NCBI GenBank assembly: GCA_035651755.1
Contig: DASRFA010000056.1
Location: 372,001 to 436,000, forward strand
Source of the DNA: DASRFA01 sp035651755
GTDB taxonomy: Bacteria > Desulfobacterota > Binatia > UBA12015
Length of the DNA: 64,000 nt
Direction of reading: 5' to 3'
Under the pieces are notes generated by a model that was given only the letters and a program-made list of their open reading frames with translations, was not told where the DNA came from and ran no database searches. Below, piece after piece: positions 42,544 through 51,316 of this stretch (position 1 is the stretch's first letter; each line of letters starts with the position of its first letter). The translations under genes were made by a program, and so were the position numbers.

Positions 42544-43008
42544 TCAGCGAGCGAGCTCCCAGACCGGCAGCGTGACGCGCTCGGTGAGGGGGCGGAACAC
42601 GACGCGGACGCGCTTCCCGATCGCGACGTCCTCGGGCCGGCAGCTCACCATGTAGCCGACGAGCCGCGGCCCCTCGTCCAGCTCGACGACGACCATCGGC
42701 AGCGGCAGCAGCGCGCGGAACGCGGGCAGGAACGGCTCGTGCCCGACGACGTAGGTGTAGATCGTCCCCGTGCCGCGCGTGCGCACCCAGTCGAGCCGTC
42801 CGCCCTTCCAGTACGCGGGCTTCGGCGGCCAGTGGTAGGCGCCGGTCTCGCGATCGCGCTGTACGACGAGCCGGCGCTCGCGACACCCGTCCCAGAACGG
42901 CTTGGTCACCGGGTGGTCGACGTCGGGAAGCGGATAGTCCGGATGGAGATCTGCAACCGCGCGATCCTCCACCGCGCCCGTCCGCTCGGGTCGCCGCACC
43001 TCGCTCAT
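42544..43008 (-). CDS. DUF35 OB-fold protein with degenerate zinc ribbon
   Basis: A 154-residue protein. The C-terminal OB fold is intact (GTIYTYVVGHEPFLPAF, LPMVVVELDEGPRLVGYMV, IGKRVRVVF). The N-terminal rubredoxin-like zinc ribbon, normally CxxCG...PxCPxC, reads GCRERRLVVQRDRETGAYHWPPKPAYW and keeps only the first Cys. DUF35 proteins hand acyl-CoAs to thiolases or partner SCP2-type thiolases in steroid side-chain loss; a thiolase lies 1.3 kb away at 44360-45547. Confidence 0.75.
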   Translation of the reverse strand: MSEVRRPERTGAVEDRAVADLHPDYPLPDVDHPVTKPFWDGCRERRLVVQRDRETGAYHWPPKPAYWKGGRLDWVRTRGTGTIYTYVVGHEPFLPAFRALLPLPMVVVELDEGPRLVGYMVSCRPEDVAIGKRVRVVFRPLTERVTLPVWELAR

Positions 43009-43075
43009 GCGCCGCCTCGCGCCGGCATGTCGGCCGTGGGAACGATGCCGCGACACTACCAGTGTCGCGGCCGGT

Positions 43076-43642
43076 TCACACCGTCGCGCGGTCCGGCTCG
43101 CCGTATCGGCGGAGCAGCTCGGCGGCGCGCCGGCGGGCGCGCGCGCGACCCGCCGTCCATCGGATCCACGGCAAGAGCAGCTGACGGGCGCCGACCGCGA
43201 GCAGCGACGGATCCCAGTCCGCGACGAGCGCCAGGTCCGTGAAGCGGCGCGGCAGCCCGGTCGGCCGGAGGCCGCCGTCGCGTCCGAGGCCGAACAGGAC
43301 GCGCAGCGCCGTCTCGAACCCCGGATGCCCGGGCGTCATCCCGCCCCGCATCCGGAGCTTTCGATCCGGGGACGGATTGCGCCAGCCGTGCACCGTGCCG
43401 CGCTCGATCACGACGTGCTCGCCGGCGCGGAGCCGAGACCTCACGCCGGCGACGGTGACCTCGATCTCGCCCTCGAGCACGGCGATCCGCTCGTCGTGAT
43501 CGGCGTGCCGGTGGGTCGGAACGCCGCCGCCGGGCGCGACCTCGACCTCGAGGATGCTGCGGGCGCCGTCGCTCTCGCCGGCCGTCTCCACGAACGTCGC
43601 GCGCTCGCCCGTGACCGGGTTCTCGATCGTCCGATGGTCCAC
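43076..43642 (-). CDS. Cupin-domain protein
   Basis: A 188-residue protein with a cupin in residues 25-110: GGGVPTHRHADHDERIAVLEGEIEV is motif 1 with His-x-His and Glu, LRAGEHVVIERGTVHGWRN motif 2 with His. The C-terminal 80 residues are helical. Likely binds a metal and small molecule; a regulator or dioxygenase role is possible. GTG with GGAGGT upstream. Divergent from the TetR gene with its operator between them. Confidence 0.75.
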   Translation of the reverse strand: MDHRTIENPVTGERATFVETAGESDGARSILEVEVAPGGGVPTHRHADHDERIAVLEGEIEVTVAGVRSRLRAGEHVVIERGTVHGWRNPSPDRKLRMRGGMTPGHPGFETALRVLFGLGRDGGLRPTGLPRRFTDLALVADWDPSLLAVGARQLLLPWIRWTAGRARARRRAAELLRRYGEPDRATV

Positions 43643-43658
43643 GTTGGCACCTCCGCGT

Positions 43659-43673
43659 TAGTACGTTGTACTA
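43659..43673. promoter_or_regulatory. TetR-type operator
   Basis: TAGTACGTTGTACTA: perfect 6 bp arms around GTT, located 17 bp upstream of the cupin GTG and 11 bp upstream of the regulator GTG at 43684. TAGTAC-N3-GTACTA is the usual kind of symmetry for TetR dimers. Binding would cover both divergent starts. Confidence 0.65.
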
Positions 43674-43683
43674 TGCGCGGACG

Positions 43684-44412
43684 GTGGGTCTAGGTCAACG
43701 TCCTAATCCCGGGTACGGCGGCACGGCGAGGCGCATCCTCGAGCACGCCCGGCGCGCGTTCAACGAGCGCGGCGTGGCCGCCGTCGGAATCCGCGACATC
43801 GCGCGCGAGCTCCGCCTCAGCCCGGGAAACGTCTCGTACCACTTCGCCACCAAGGAGGCGCTCGTCGCAGCGCTCATCGAGGAGGCGCACGGCGAGAACG
43901 AGGCGCTCTTCTCACGCGCGGCCGGCCCGCTCGACTTCGCGGGCCTCGACGTCGCGATCCGCGCCATCATGCGCCGCGACCTCGAGAACCGCTGGGTCAT
44001 GCGCGACTGCGTCGGGCTGCTGGCGACGCTGCCCGCGCTGCGCCCGCTGCACGAGACGATGCAGCGGGCGAGGGAGGCGCGCGCCGACGGAATCGTGGCG
44101 CGCCTCGTCGATGCGGGGCTCATCGAGCCCGGGGCGGACCGCGCCCTGCTGCGCGAGCAGCTCCTCACGCAGGTCTTCTTCTGGCTGCCGGCCGCGATCG
44201 TCGCGGCTCCCGGCCGCGACCCGGCCGAGCGGCTCGACGTCCACGCGCGCGCCGCGCTCGCCCTCTTTCGCGCCGACTGCACGCGCGCCGGCCGTCGCGC
44301 CCTCGAGGCCGTGCTCGGTTCCGCCGCCGGCCCGCGGGCGGACGAGCGCCGAGCGCCCGCTACTCGCCGCGCACGACCAGCGCGCTCGTCGCGACGCCCG
44401 AAGCGCCGGTGA
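43684..44412 (+). CDS. TetR-family transcriptional regulator
   Basis: A 242-residue repressor: helix-turn-helix RRILEHARRAFNERGVAAVGIRDIARELRLSPGNVSYHFATKEALVAALI is a textbook TetR N-terminus; the rest is a helical ligand domain. The last 30 residues are Arg/Pro-rich and antisense to the thiolase end. A TTG at 43666 is also in frame, but it lies inside the operator, so GTG 43684 is preferred. It probably represses itself and the cupin gene. Confidence 0.85.
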   Translation: MGLGQRPNPGYGGTARRILEHARRAFNERGVAAVGIRDIARELRLSPGNVSYHFATKEALVAALIEEAHGENEALFSRAAGPLDFAGLDVAIRAIMRRDLENRWVMRDCVGLLATLPALRPLHETMQRAREARADGIVARLVDAGLIEPGADRALLREQLLTQVFFWLPAAIVAAPGRDPAERLDVHARAALALFRADCTRAGRRALEAVLGSAAGPRADERRAPATRRARPARSSRRPKRR

Positions 44413-45547
44413 CCAGCACCGTGTTGCACCCTCCGACCTGATTGCACGAAGTCCCGCGGATCTGGCGCACCGCCTCGATGATCAAGTTGAAGCCGTGGAC
44501 GTACGCCTCGGAGAGTCCGCCGCCGGACGTGAGCACCGGAAGATCGCCGCCGATCTCGATCCGGCCGCCCTCGGTGAAAGGGCCGCCCTCGCCGCGCTCG
44601 CAGAAGCCGTAGTCCTCGAGCCCCATGATCACGAGCGGCGTGAAGGCGTCGTAGATCTGGGCGCAGTCGATGTCCTTCGGCCGGATCTCCGACCGCGCCC
44701 ACAGCTGCTCGGCGCACGGGACGGCCGTCGTCTGCATCTCCGGCGTGTTGTAGTTCGCGAGGTGGACCGGGTTCGGGCCCGACGCCTGAGCGACCGAGTG
44801 GACGAGGACCGGCTTCTGCCGGAGGTCGCGCGCGCGCTCGACGGACGTCACGACGCACGCGAGCGCGCCGTCGGTCTCGAGGCAGCAGTCGAAGAACGTG
44901 AGCGGATGGCTCACCTCGCGGCCCGCGAGATAGGTCTCCATGTCGAGGTGGCGATCGCGCATCATCGCGAACGGGTTCTCGTTCGCGTGCCTCCGCGCGG
45001 CGATCGCGACGTTGCCGAGGTGCTCGCGCTTCGTCCCGTAGAGGTGCATGTGGCGCTGCGCCCACATGCCGATCACGTCGACCGGCCGGATGAGCCCCCA
45101 CGGCACGTGGAGCGCCTTGTCGTCGGTCACGAGCTCGCGCTCCTGCGCCCACGGTCGCGACGCCTTCGAGCCGCGGTTGCGTGCGCGGTGGCAGACCACG
45201 ACGCTCGCGAGCCCGGTCGCGATGGCGGCCGCGGCGTGCATGATCGTCCCGCACGACGCGCCGCCGCCGTAGGAGATCTTGTCCCACCACGAGAGGTTCC
45301 GGATCCCGAGGCCGCGCGCGATCGTGACCTCGTGGGTGTGCTCCATCTCGAACATCGACATGCCGTCGACGTCCTCGGCGGCGAGGCCGGCGTCGTCGAG
45401 CGCAAGCTGGATCGCCTCGATGGCGGTATCCGAGATCGGGCGGCCGATGTCCTTGGCGAACGGGAGATGGCCGACGCCGACGATCGCGACCCGGTCCTGG
45501 ATGCGCCGGAAGAGGTCGCGATCCACGCTCGCCGTGCGCGCCGCCAT
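44360..45547 (-). CDS. Thiolase-fold protein, SCP-x / Ltp type
   Basis: A 395-residue thiolase relative. VAIVGVGHLPFAKDIGR is the N-terminus; the nucleophile region reads YGGGASCGTIMHAAAAIATGLA; the C-terminus has EAYVHGFNLIIEAVRQIRG and CNQVGGCNTVLVTGASG. The late catalytic GGxxxxGHP box of biosynthetic thiolases is replaced by GGGLSEAYVHGF, typical of sterol-carrier thiolases and Ltp retro-aldolases, which pair with DUF35 proteins. Its end overlaps the TetR gene by 53 bp, convergently. Confidence 0.85.
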   Translation of the reverse strand: MAARTASVDRDLFRRIQDRVAIVGVGHLPFAKDIGRPISDTAIEAIQLALDDAGLAAEDVDGMSMFEMEHTHEVTIARGLGIRNLSWWDKISYGGGASCGTIMHAAAAIATGLASVVVCHRARNRGSKASRPWAQERELVTDDKALHVPWGLIRPVDVIGMWAQRHMHLYGTKREHLGNVAIAARRHANENPFAMMRDRHLDMETYLAGREVSHPLTFFDCCLETDGALACVVTSVERARDLRQKPVLVHSVAQASGPNPVHLANYNTPEMQTTAVPCAEQLWARSEIRPKDIDCAQIYDAFTPLVIMGLEDYGFCERGEGGPFTEGGRIEIGGDLPVLTSGGGLSEAYVHGFNLIIEAVRQIRGTSCNQVGGCNTVLVTGASGVATSALVVRGE

Positions 45548-45602
45548 GTCGGTCGGGGATATCGGATGCCCGGCGGCCGCGCCACGCGGCCCGCGCAGGT
45601 GC

Positions 45603-45938
45603 TCAGCCGCTCCGGACCGCGACCGCGAAGCCGACCGCCACGGCGCTCACAGCGGTCCACGCGAGCTCGGTGATCGCGAAGGCGACGAGCGTGATCTCGG
45701 ATGCGATCGGACGGTCGTCCGCGGGCGCCGGCCCGAGCCGGCGCGAGGCGAGGATCAGCGACACGAGCGGCAACGCGCCGAGGACGATCACCGGAAGGAA
45801 GCTGGGCGCGACGCGGCCTGCGCGCACGAGGTGCAGATAGACGAGCGAGAGCGGCGGCTGCGGCAGGAGGAGCAGGATCTGCCAGAGGCGCGTCCTGGGC
45901 CGCTCCGGCGCGTCGGCCTCGCTGCCGGCATCGTCCAT
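45603..45938 (-). CDS. Small polytopic membrane protein
   Basis: A 111-residue protein with three predicted helices (LLLLPQPPLSLVYLHLV, FLPVIVLGALPLVSLILA, EITLVAFAITELAWTAVSAVAVGFAVA). Family not recognised. ATG 45938 lies 128 bp from the divergent glycosyltransferase start; it precedes the thiolase gene by 55 bp on the same strand. Confidence 0.55.
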   Translation of the reverse strand: MDDAGSEADAPERPRTRLWQILLLLPQPPLSLVYLHLVRAGRVAPSFLPVIVLGALPLVSLILASRRLGPAPADDRPIASEITLVAFAITELAWTAVSAVAVGFAVAVRSG

Positions 45939-46066
45939 GCGGCGGACTCTAGTGTCCCGCGCCCGCATCCGAAAGCGGCGCCTCCACGCTGGCCTCGCGG
46001 AGAGCGGTTCACTAACCCGAAGCGAGTGACCCGGTGCCGGATCGCCCGACGAGCGGGGGGAGCGCT

Positions 46067-47293
46067 GTGAGCGCGGAGCGCACGTCGGCGGAGCGCCGCC
46101 CGGCACGCGTCCTCGCGGTGAGCGAGGCGCAGATCCCGTCCGCGGTCCTGGGCGTGAACGCGGTCTTCGAGCACCTCGCACGGGACGGGCGCTCGTGCGA
46201 GCTCCGCGTCGCGACCTCGATCGAGCTCGACCCGCGCGACCTCGCGTGGGCCGACTCCGTCGTGCTCGTGCGCGGCGCCTCTCCGGCCGAGCGCCGCATT
46301 CTCGGGGAGGCGCGCCGGCTCGGACGATTCGTCGCGACCTACATGGACGACGACCTCGAGCGCGTGCCGCCGGGCGCGCGCAGCGCGTTCTTCTTCGGGT
46401 CCCCGCGCGTCGCCGCCGACATCGCGGCCATCCTGCGCTCGGCCGATGCGGTCTACGTCTGCAGCGAGCGCCTCGGCGCCGTGCTCTCCGAGCGCCACCG
46501 CCGCGCGACGACCCTCCTCCGCCAGCCGCGCCCGCCGCGCCTCCCCGAAGAGCTCGGTCCGCCGCCGTCGGTCGCCGCTGCGACGAACGGCGCCGCGGGC
46601 GACGGCGCGCCGATCGCGATCGGCTTCCTCGGGAGCGTCGACCACACGGCGTTCATCGAGTCGCTCCTCGCGCGGCCGCTGACGGCGCTCGTGCGCGAGC
46701 GTCGCGACTCGCTCCGCCTCGTCTTCTGCGGCGCGAACCCGCCGTTCGCGTGGCAGCTCGACGCGCACTGCGAGTCGTTCGACCTCGACTTCACCGCGTG
46801 GCGGAGGCGCGCCTTCGAGCTCGGCATCTCGATCGGGCTGGCACCGCTGCCCGACACGCCCTTCCACCGCTGCAAGTACTTCAACAAGTACCTCGAGTAC
46901 GGGTCGCTCGGGATCGTCGGCATCTACTCCGCGGTGCCGCCGAGCGCCGATGCCGTCGTCGACGGCGAGACCGGCCTCCTCTGCCCCAACGAGCCGGCCG
47001 CCTGGAGCGCCGCTCTGCTCCGCCTCGTCGACGATCGGGCGCTGCGCGCCCGCCTCGCGCGCGCCGCCTACGAGGACGTCGAGCGCCGCTTCTCCGCCGA
47101 AGCCCTCGAGCCCGGCTGGCGCGACACCCTCGCCCCCCTCCTCGCCCACCGCGCCCCCGACATCTCCCGAAGCGCCGTCCGTCTCTGGCACGGCCCCTTC
47201 CGCCACGCCCTCGACCGCCTCGCCGTCTACGGCCCCCGCCGCTTCGCCGAACGAGCCGTCGGCCGCCTCACCGGAAGGCTCCGCCCCGGCTGA
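46067..47293 (+). CDS. Glycosyltransferase family 4-like protein
   Basis: A 408-residue GT-B protein. The second Rossmann half is clear: IAIGFLGSVDHTAFIES, GISIGLAPLPDTPFHRCKYFNKYLEYGSLGIVGIYSAVPP with the EX7E-like region, and GETGLLCPNEPAAW. The N-terminal half is Arg-rich and less conserved. GTG 46067 follows GGGGAG; GTG 46034 is the alternative. It faces the polysaccharide export operon and ends before a terminator shared with it, so it probably builds the exported glycan. Confidence 0.8.
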   Translation: MSAERTSAERRPARVLAVSEAQIPSAVLGVNAVFEHLARDGRSCELRVATSIELDPRDLAWADSVVLVRGASPAERRILGEARRLGRFVATYMDDDLERVPPGARSAFFFGSPRVAADIAAILRSADAVYVCSERLGAVLSERHRRATTLLRQPRPPRLPEELGPPPSVAAATNGAAGDGAPIAIGFLGSVDHTAFIESLLARPLTALVRERRDSLRLVFCGANPPFAWQLDAHCESFDLDFTAWRRRAFELGISIGLAPLPDTPFHRCKYFNKYLEYGSLGIVGIYSAVPPSADAVVDGETGLLCPNEPAAWSAALLRLVDDRALRARLARAAYEDVERRFSAEALEPGWRDTLAPLLAHRAPDISRSAVRLWHGPFRHALDRLAVYGPRRFAERAVGRLTGRLRPG

Positions 47294-47320
47294 GCCACGA
47301 GCCGCGCCCCGCTGCCCATG

Positions 47321-47354
47321 AGAAAACAAAAGGGCGCCTCCGACAGGAGTCGCC
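47321..47354 (-). terminator. Intrinsic terminator of the polysaccharide export operon
   Basis: On the minus strand GGCGACTCC-TGTC-GGAGGCGCC (8 of 9 pairs) is followed by CTTTTGTTTTC. It lies 47 bp after the stop of the last ABC gene. Confidence 0.75.
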
Positions 47355-47400
47355 GTGCTCGCTCACGCAACGCCCCGCCGCGCGCCGAGCAGCGGGACCG

Positions 47401-48129
47401 TCAAGCGCCGAACGCCGAATACGCCGAGATGACGTCTTCGGTCGGTCCGTCCATGCGGACCTGGCCCCGATCGAGCCACAGCACGCGCGTGCACGACCGC
47501 CGCACCGCCTCCATCGAGTGGCTCACCAGCACGAGGATCGACGCCCTCTCCACCATCTCGTCGAGCCGCCGCTGCGCCTTCTCCTGGAACCGGATGTCGC
47601 CCGACGCGATGACCTCGTCGAGCAGCAGCACGTCCGGGGAGATCGCCGTCGAGACAGCGAACGCGAGGCGCACGAACATCCCCATCGAGTAGGTCTTGAC
47701 GGGCCGATCGAGCGCGTCTCCGAGCTCCGTGAAGTCGGCGATCTCGCGCATGCGGTCCTTGATCTCGTTCGCCGAGAGCCCGAGGAGGAGCCCGCGCGTG
47801 CGGATGTTGTCCCAGCCGGTCGCCTCCATCTCGAACCCGGTCGCGAGCTCGAAGAGGCAGGCGACGTCGCCTTCGACCGTGACGCTGCCGCGCGTCGGCG
47901 CGTAGATGCCGCACATGACCTTGAGCAGCGTCGTCTTGCCGGCGCCGTTCAGGCCGATCACGCCGACGCGCTCGCCGTGGCCGACGTGGACGGCGATCTC
48001 GCGCAGCGCCGTCACCGCCTGCGGCGCGTCCGGCCCGCCCGTCCGGCGGCGCAGCCGGTTCATGCGCTCGCGCAGGCTCCGCGGCCGCGGCGGCGGAAAG
48101 GTGAGCGAAACGTCCCGGAGCTCGATCAC
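47401..48129 (-). CDS. Polysaccharide ABC exporter ATPase (Wzt-like, no C-terminal domain)
   Basis: A 242-residue ATPase: Walker A GLNGAGKTT at 59-67, signature YSMGMFVRLAFAV, Walker B DVLLLDEVIASGD, switch His in LVSHSMEAV. FELATGFEMEATGWDNIRTRG is specific to polysaccharide exporters. Lacks the sugar-binding C-terminal domain of the other ATPase in this operon. Last gene of the operon; 34 bp after its permease. Confidence 0.9.
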   Translation of the reverse strand: MIELRDVSLTFPPPRPRSLRERMNRLRRRTGGPDAPQAVTALREIAVHVGHGERVGVIGLNGAGKTTLLKVMCGIYAPTRGSVTVEGDVACLFELATGFEMEATGWDNIRTRGLLLGLSANEIKDRMREIADFTELGDALDRPVKTYSMGMFVRLAFAVSTAISPDVLLLDEVIASGDIRFQEKAQRRLDEMVERASILVLVSHSMEAVRRSCTRVLWLDRGQVRMDGPTEDVISAYSAFGA

Positions 48130-48163
48130 GGCGCGAGCCCGAGAGCGGCGGCACGACCGCGGC

Positions 48164-49063
48164 TCACAGCCAGAACACGAGCCGCCGGCGCACGAGCCGG
48201 AGCCCGAGGGCCGCGGCGCCGAGCGACGTCGCGAGCGTCAGGGCGACGGCGAGGTAGTGCTCGGTCGGCGGGCGGTCGCCGTAGAGGAGCGGGACCTGGA
48301 CGATGATCATGAGGTGGTAGAGCGGGTTCCACGTGAGCAGCAGCTGGAGGCCGTGCTGCACGAGCAGCGCCGCCGGAAACATGATCGGCGTCGCGTAGAA
48401 AAGGCCCTGCACCCCGACCGACTGGATGTACTGCAGGTCGCGCACGGCGGTGTTCAGGATCCCCGACAGGCACGCGAGCGCCAGACCGAACAGGAACCAT
48501 GCGGCGAGCGCGGGAACGACCCAGAGCCACGCGAGCGTGACGCTCCCGCCGAACAGCAAGACGACGAGCGCGACCGCGATGAGCCCGAGGAGAAGCGTGA
48601 CGAACGCCGCGAAGACCATCCGCAGCGGGTACGCGAGCAGAGGCACGCGCGCGATCTGCTTGATGTAGCCCTCGGCCGCGACGAACGCGATCGCGCCGCC
48701 GTCGAGGCAGGCGACGAAGAACGCCCACAGCGTCAGGTTCAGGAAGAGGTACGGCAGGAAGGTCGCGAGCTCGACGCGAAAGAGCTTGCCGAACACGGTC
48801 CCGATGATCGCCGCCATGCAGAGCGGCGCGACGATCGCCCACACCATGCCGAGCATCGTCGACGTGTAGCGGCGCAGGAGGTCGAGCCGCGCGAGCTGCC
48901 ACGCGATCGAGACCGCGTGCAGGTGCGCCTGCCGCTGGCCGAAGCGCGCTCGCCCGGAAGGGCTTCCCGGGCGCCGCTCGCGCGCGCGCCTTTCGGATGC
49001 GCCGGGCGCGCCTGCGGCGCCGCGCTCGCCCGCGTCGCCCGCGCTCGCAGGCGCTCCGCTCAC
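48164..49063 (-). CDS. Polysaccharide ABC exporter permease (Wzm-like), second copy
   Basis: A 299-residue ABC-2 permease. ARLDLLRRYTSTMLGMVWAIVAPLCMAAIIGTVFGKLF and IPLLAYPLRMVFAAFVTLLLGL... are the family blocks; six helices. GTG 49063 overlaps the stop of the glycosyltransferase gene (GTGA), giving a 50-residue charged cytoplasmic N-terminus before the fold. Pairs with the ATPase at 47401. Confidence 0.85.
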   Translation of the reverse strand: MSGAPASAGDAGERGAAGAPGASERRARERRPGSPSGRARFGQRQAHLHAVSIAWQLARLDLLRRYTSTMLGMVWAIVAPLCMAAIIGTVFGKLFRVELATFLPYLFLNLTLWAFFVACLDGGAIAFVAAEGYIKQIARVPLLAYPLRMVFAAFVTLLLGLIAVALVVLLFGGSVTLAWLWVVPALAAWFLFGLALACLSGILNTAVRDLQYIQSVGVQGLFYATPIMFPAALLVQHGLQLLLTWNPLYHLMIIVQVPLLYGDRPPTEHYLAVALTLATSLGAAALGLRLVRRRLVFWL

Positions 49064-50049
49064 TCGAACCACCGCGCGATGTCGTCGCCCGAGCGCCGGC
49101 GACGCGTCTGGATCTCGCGCCTCTGCAGGCGCGCGCGCGGCCACAGCCGCGCGACGTCGACGAGCGCGGGCAGCGAGCTCCACTCGCGGAAGAGGCACCC
49201 GCCGACGACCGCAGCGTCGCGCAGCGCGCCGCGCGCGCCGCAGCGCCGCCACACGGCGGCGTCCGCATTCTTGATGCGCATCAGGAAGCGGTTCTTGACG
49301 GAGTGGCGATTCAGCATCGCGGGAAGCTCCCGACGCCGCTCGGGCAGGACCCGCCGCACGTGGTAGCCGACGGCCGACGGGACGTAAAGGCAGTCCCAGC
49401 CGAAGAGGCGCGCGCGCCACGCGACGTCCGCGTCCTCGCGGTACGCGAAGAACGCCTCGTCGAAGAACTCGCCGCCGATCGCGACGTCCTCGATCATGTC
49501 GCGGCGGTAGAGCGCGGCCGCCGCGCTCGCGCCGAAGACCTGCTCCTCGCGCTCCCACTGGCCGCGGTCGAGGTCGCCGGAGCCGCGGTCGAGGTGGCGG
49601 AAAGCGCGCGTGAAGACGATGCCGGTCGAGTCGATGAGGGGCGGGTCGACGGGTCGAAGGTCGTCGCCGAGGCGGAGGAGCTTGCCGCACAGGGTCCCCA
49701 GGCGCACGTCCGCCGCGCGCGCGCGCGCGCCGAGCACGGCGAGGAACCCCTCGCCGAGCACGACGTCGGGATTCAGCGTCAGGACCCACGGGCTCCGGGT
49801 CAGGCCGATCGCGCGGTTCTGACCGGCCGCGAACCCGACGTTCGCCGCGCTCGCCTCCACGCGCGACACGACGCGGTGGCGGCGCGCGATCTCCGCGCTC
49901 CCGTCGCGCGACGCGTTGTCGACGACGACGACCTCGGCCGGCGGCGCGCTCTGCGCGGCGAGCGCGTCGAGGCAGGCGCCGAGAAAGCGCGCGCTCTCGA
50001 AGCTGACGATCGCAACCGCGATGCCGCCGCCCGGGTCCGCCCCGCTCAC
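49060..50049 (-). CDS. Glycosyltransferase family 2 (rhamnosyltransferase-like)
   Basis: A 329-residue GT-A enzyme: AVAIVSFESARFLGACLDALAAQSAPPAEVVVVDNASRDGS, NVGFAAGQNRAIG, and LTLNPDVVLGEGF in place of DxD; FFAYREDADVAWRARLFGW is the family catalytic region. Typical of dTDP-rhamnose-type transferases of O-antigen or capsule. GTG 50049 and stop 49060 both overlap neighbours by 4 bp, placing it inside the export operon. Confidence 0.9.
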   Translation of the reverse strand: MSGADPGGGIAVAIVSFESARFLGACLDALAAQSAPPAEVVVVDNASRDGSAEIARRHRVVSRVEASAANVGFAAGQNRAIGLTRSPWVLTLNPDVVLGEGFLAVLGARARAADVRLGTLCGKLLRLGDDLRPVDPPLIDSTGIVFTRAFRHLDRGSGDLDRGQWEREEQVFGASAAAALYRRDMIEDVAIGGEFFDEAFFAYREDADVAWRARLFGWDCLYVPSAVGYHVRRVLPERRRELPAMLNRHSVKNRFLMRIKNADAAVWRRCGARGALRDAAVVGGCLFREWSSLPALVDVARLWPRARLQRREIQTRRRRSGDDIARWFE

Positions 50050-51314
50050 TCCGCGCGCTCCTGCGCGCGGACCACCGCGATCGGCGGAGCGAGGCGCTCG
50101 ACCGACGCGCGCACGGGGAGCGCCGCGACCCCGCTGAACTCGGGACCCGGTCCGCGCACGACCTGGAAGACGAGAGCGCGGTCCCACCAGTCGTAGTTCG
50201 ACTCGACGTGCGCGCGATCGGTGTGGAGTGCGACGGTGAGCGAGTACGTCCCCGCGCCGATGTCGAGACGGACGTCGAAGGTCGCGACGCACTCGTCTCC
50301 GTCGGCGCAGGGCTCCGACCGCACGCCGAGCCCGAAGGTGTTCACGCCGAACACGTCGTTGCCGAGGCGGTCGCGCAGGAGCACGCCGACGGTCGGCCGC
50401 TCCATGTCGCGGTGCATGCTGAAGCGGACGCGGATGCGCGCGGCCTCGCCCACCTCGAAGGCGGCGCGCGGCTCGCCGTCGGCGTCCAGCAGCTCGACCG
50501 CCGCGATCTCGGCCTCGCGCGTGCCGGAGCGCGTCGACGTCCGGCCGTGGCGCGCGACCACCTGCACGATCTGCGCGTCGCGCTCCTTCAGCGCGATCAT
50601 CGCGTTGTAGTAGTCGAAGACGTCGTCGGGCGAGCCGTCGCGCAGGAGGCGGCCGCGATCGAGGAGGAGCGCGCGGTCGCAGAGCGCCTTCACGGCGCCC
50701 GGGTCGTGCGTCACGAAGAGCAGCGTCGTGCCCTGCTCGCGGAACGCGCGGATGCGCGCCATCGACTTGTGCTGGAAGTACGCGTCGCCGACCGAGAGGG
50801 CCTCGTCGACGATCAGCACGTCGGGGCGCACCGCGGTCGCGACGCTGAACGCGAGCCTCACCTGCATGCCCGCCGAATACGTCCGCACCGGCTGGTCCAT
50901 GTGCGCGCCGAGCTCCGAGAAGTCGGCGATCCACGGGAGGCGCTCGGCGATCGTCGGCTCGTCGAGGCCCATGAGCTGGCAGGAGAGGTGCGCGTTCTGC
51001 CAGCCGCTGAACTCGGGATGGATGCCGAGGCCGAGCTCGAGCAGCGCGGCGACGCGGCCCGCGATCTCGAACGATCCCTCCGAGGCGAGCGTCGTGCCGC
51101 AGAGGATCTTCAGGAGCGTGCTCTTGCCGGCGCCGTTCATCCCGATGATGCCGACGGACTCCGCGTCGGCGACGTCGAAGGTCACGTCGCGGAGCGCCCA
51201 CTCGGCCCGGTGCCGCACGACGCGGTCGCCGCTGAGCCACTCGACGAGCTGTCCGAGGCGGCTCGAATAGAGCTTGTACTTCTTCCCGAGGCCGCGCGCG
51301 CGGATCCTTCCCAC
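50046..51314 (-). CDS. Polysaccharide ABC exporter ATPase with sugar-binding C-terminal domain (Wzt)
   Basis: A 422-residue ATPase. Walker A GMNGAGKST at 58-66, IHPEFSGWQNAHLSCQLMG, signature YSAGMQVRLAFSVA, Walker B VLIVDEALSVGD. The C-terminal 165 residues are a Wzt_C beta-sandwich (FEVGEAARIRVRFSMHRDMERPTVGVLLRD), which in other species recognises the finished glycan end. GTG start 2 bp after the permease stop. Confidence 0.9.
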   Translation of the reverse strand: MGRIRARGLGKKYKLYSSRLGQLVEWLSGDRVVRHRAEWALRDVTFDVADAESVGIIGMNGAGKSTLLKILCGTTLASEGSFEIAGRVAALLELGLGIHPEFSGWQNAHLSCQLMGLDEPTIAERLPWIADFSELGAHMDQPVRTYSAGMQVRLAFSVATAVRPDVLIVDEALSVGDAYFQHKSMARIRAFREQGTTLLFVTHDPGAVKALCDRALLLDRGRLLRDGSPDDVFDYYNAMIALKERDAQIVQVVARHGRTSTRSGTREAEIAAVELLDADGEPRAAFEVGEAARIRVRFSMHRDMERPTVGVLLRDRLGNDVFGVNTFGLGVRSEPCADGDECVATFDVRLDIGAGTYSLTVALHTDRAHVESNYDWWDRALVFQVVRGPGPEFSGVAALPVRASVERLAPPIAVVRAQERAE

Positions 51315-51316
51315 GG

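Noticed and set aside
43666..43684. TTG start for the TetR regulator
   Set aside because: It lies inside the palindromic operator and adds six residues outside the conserved helix-turn-helix region.
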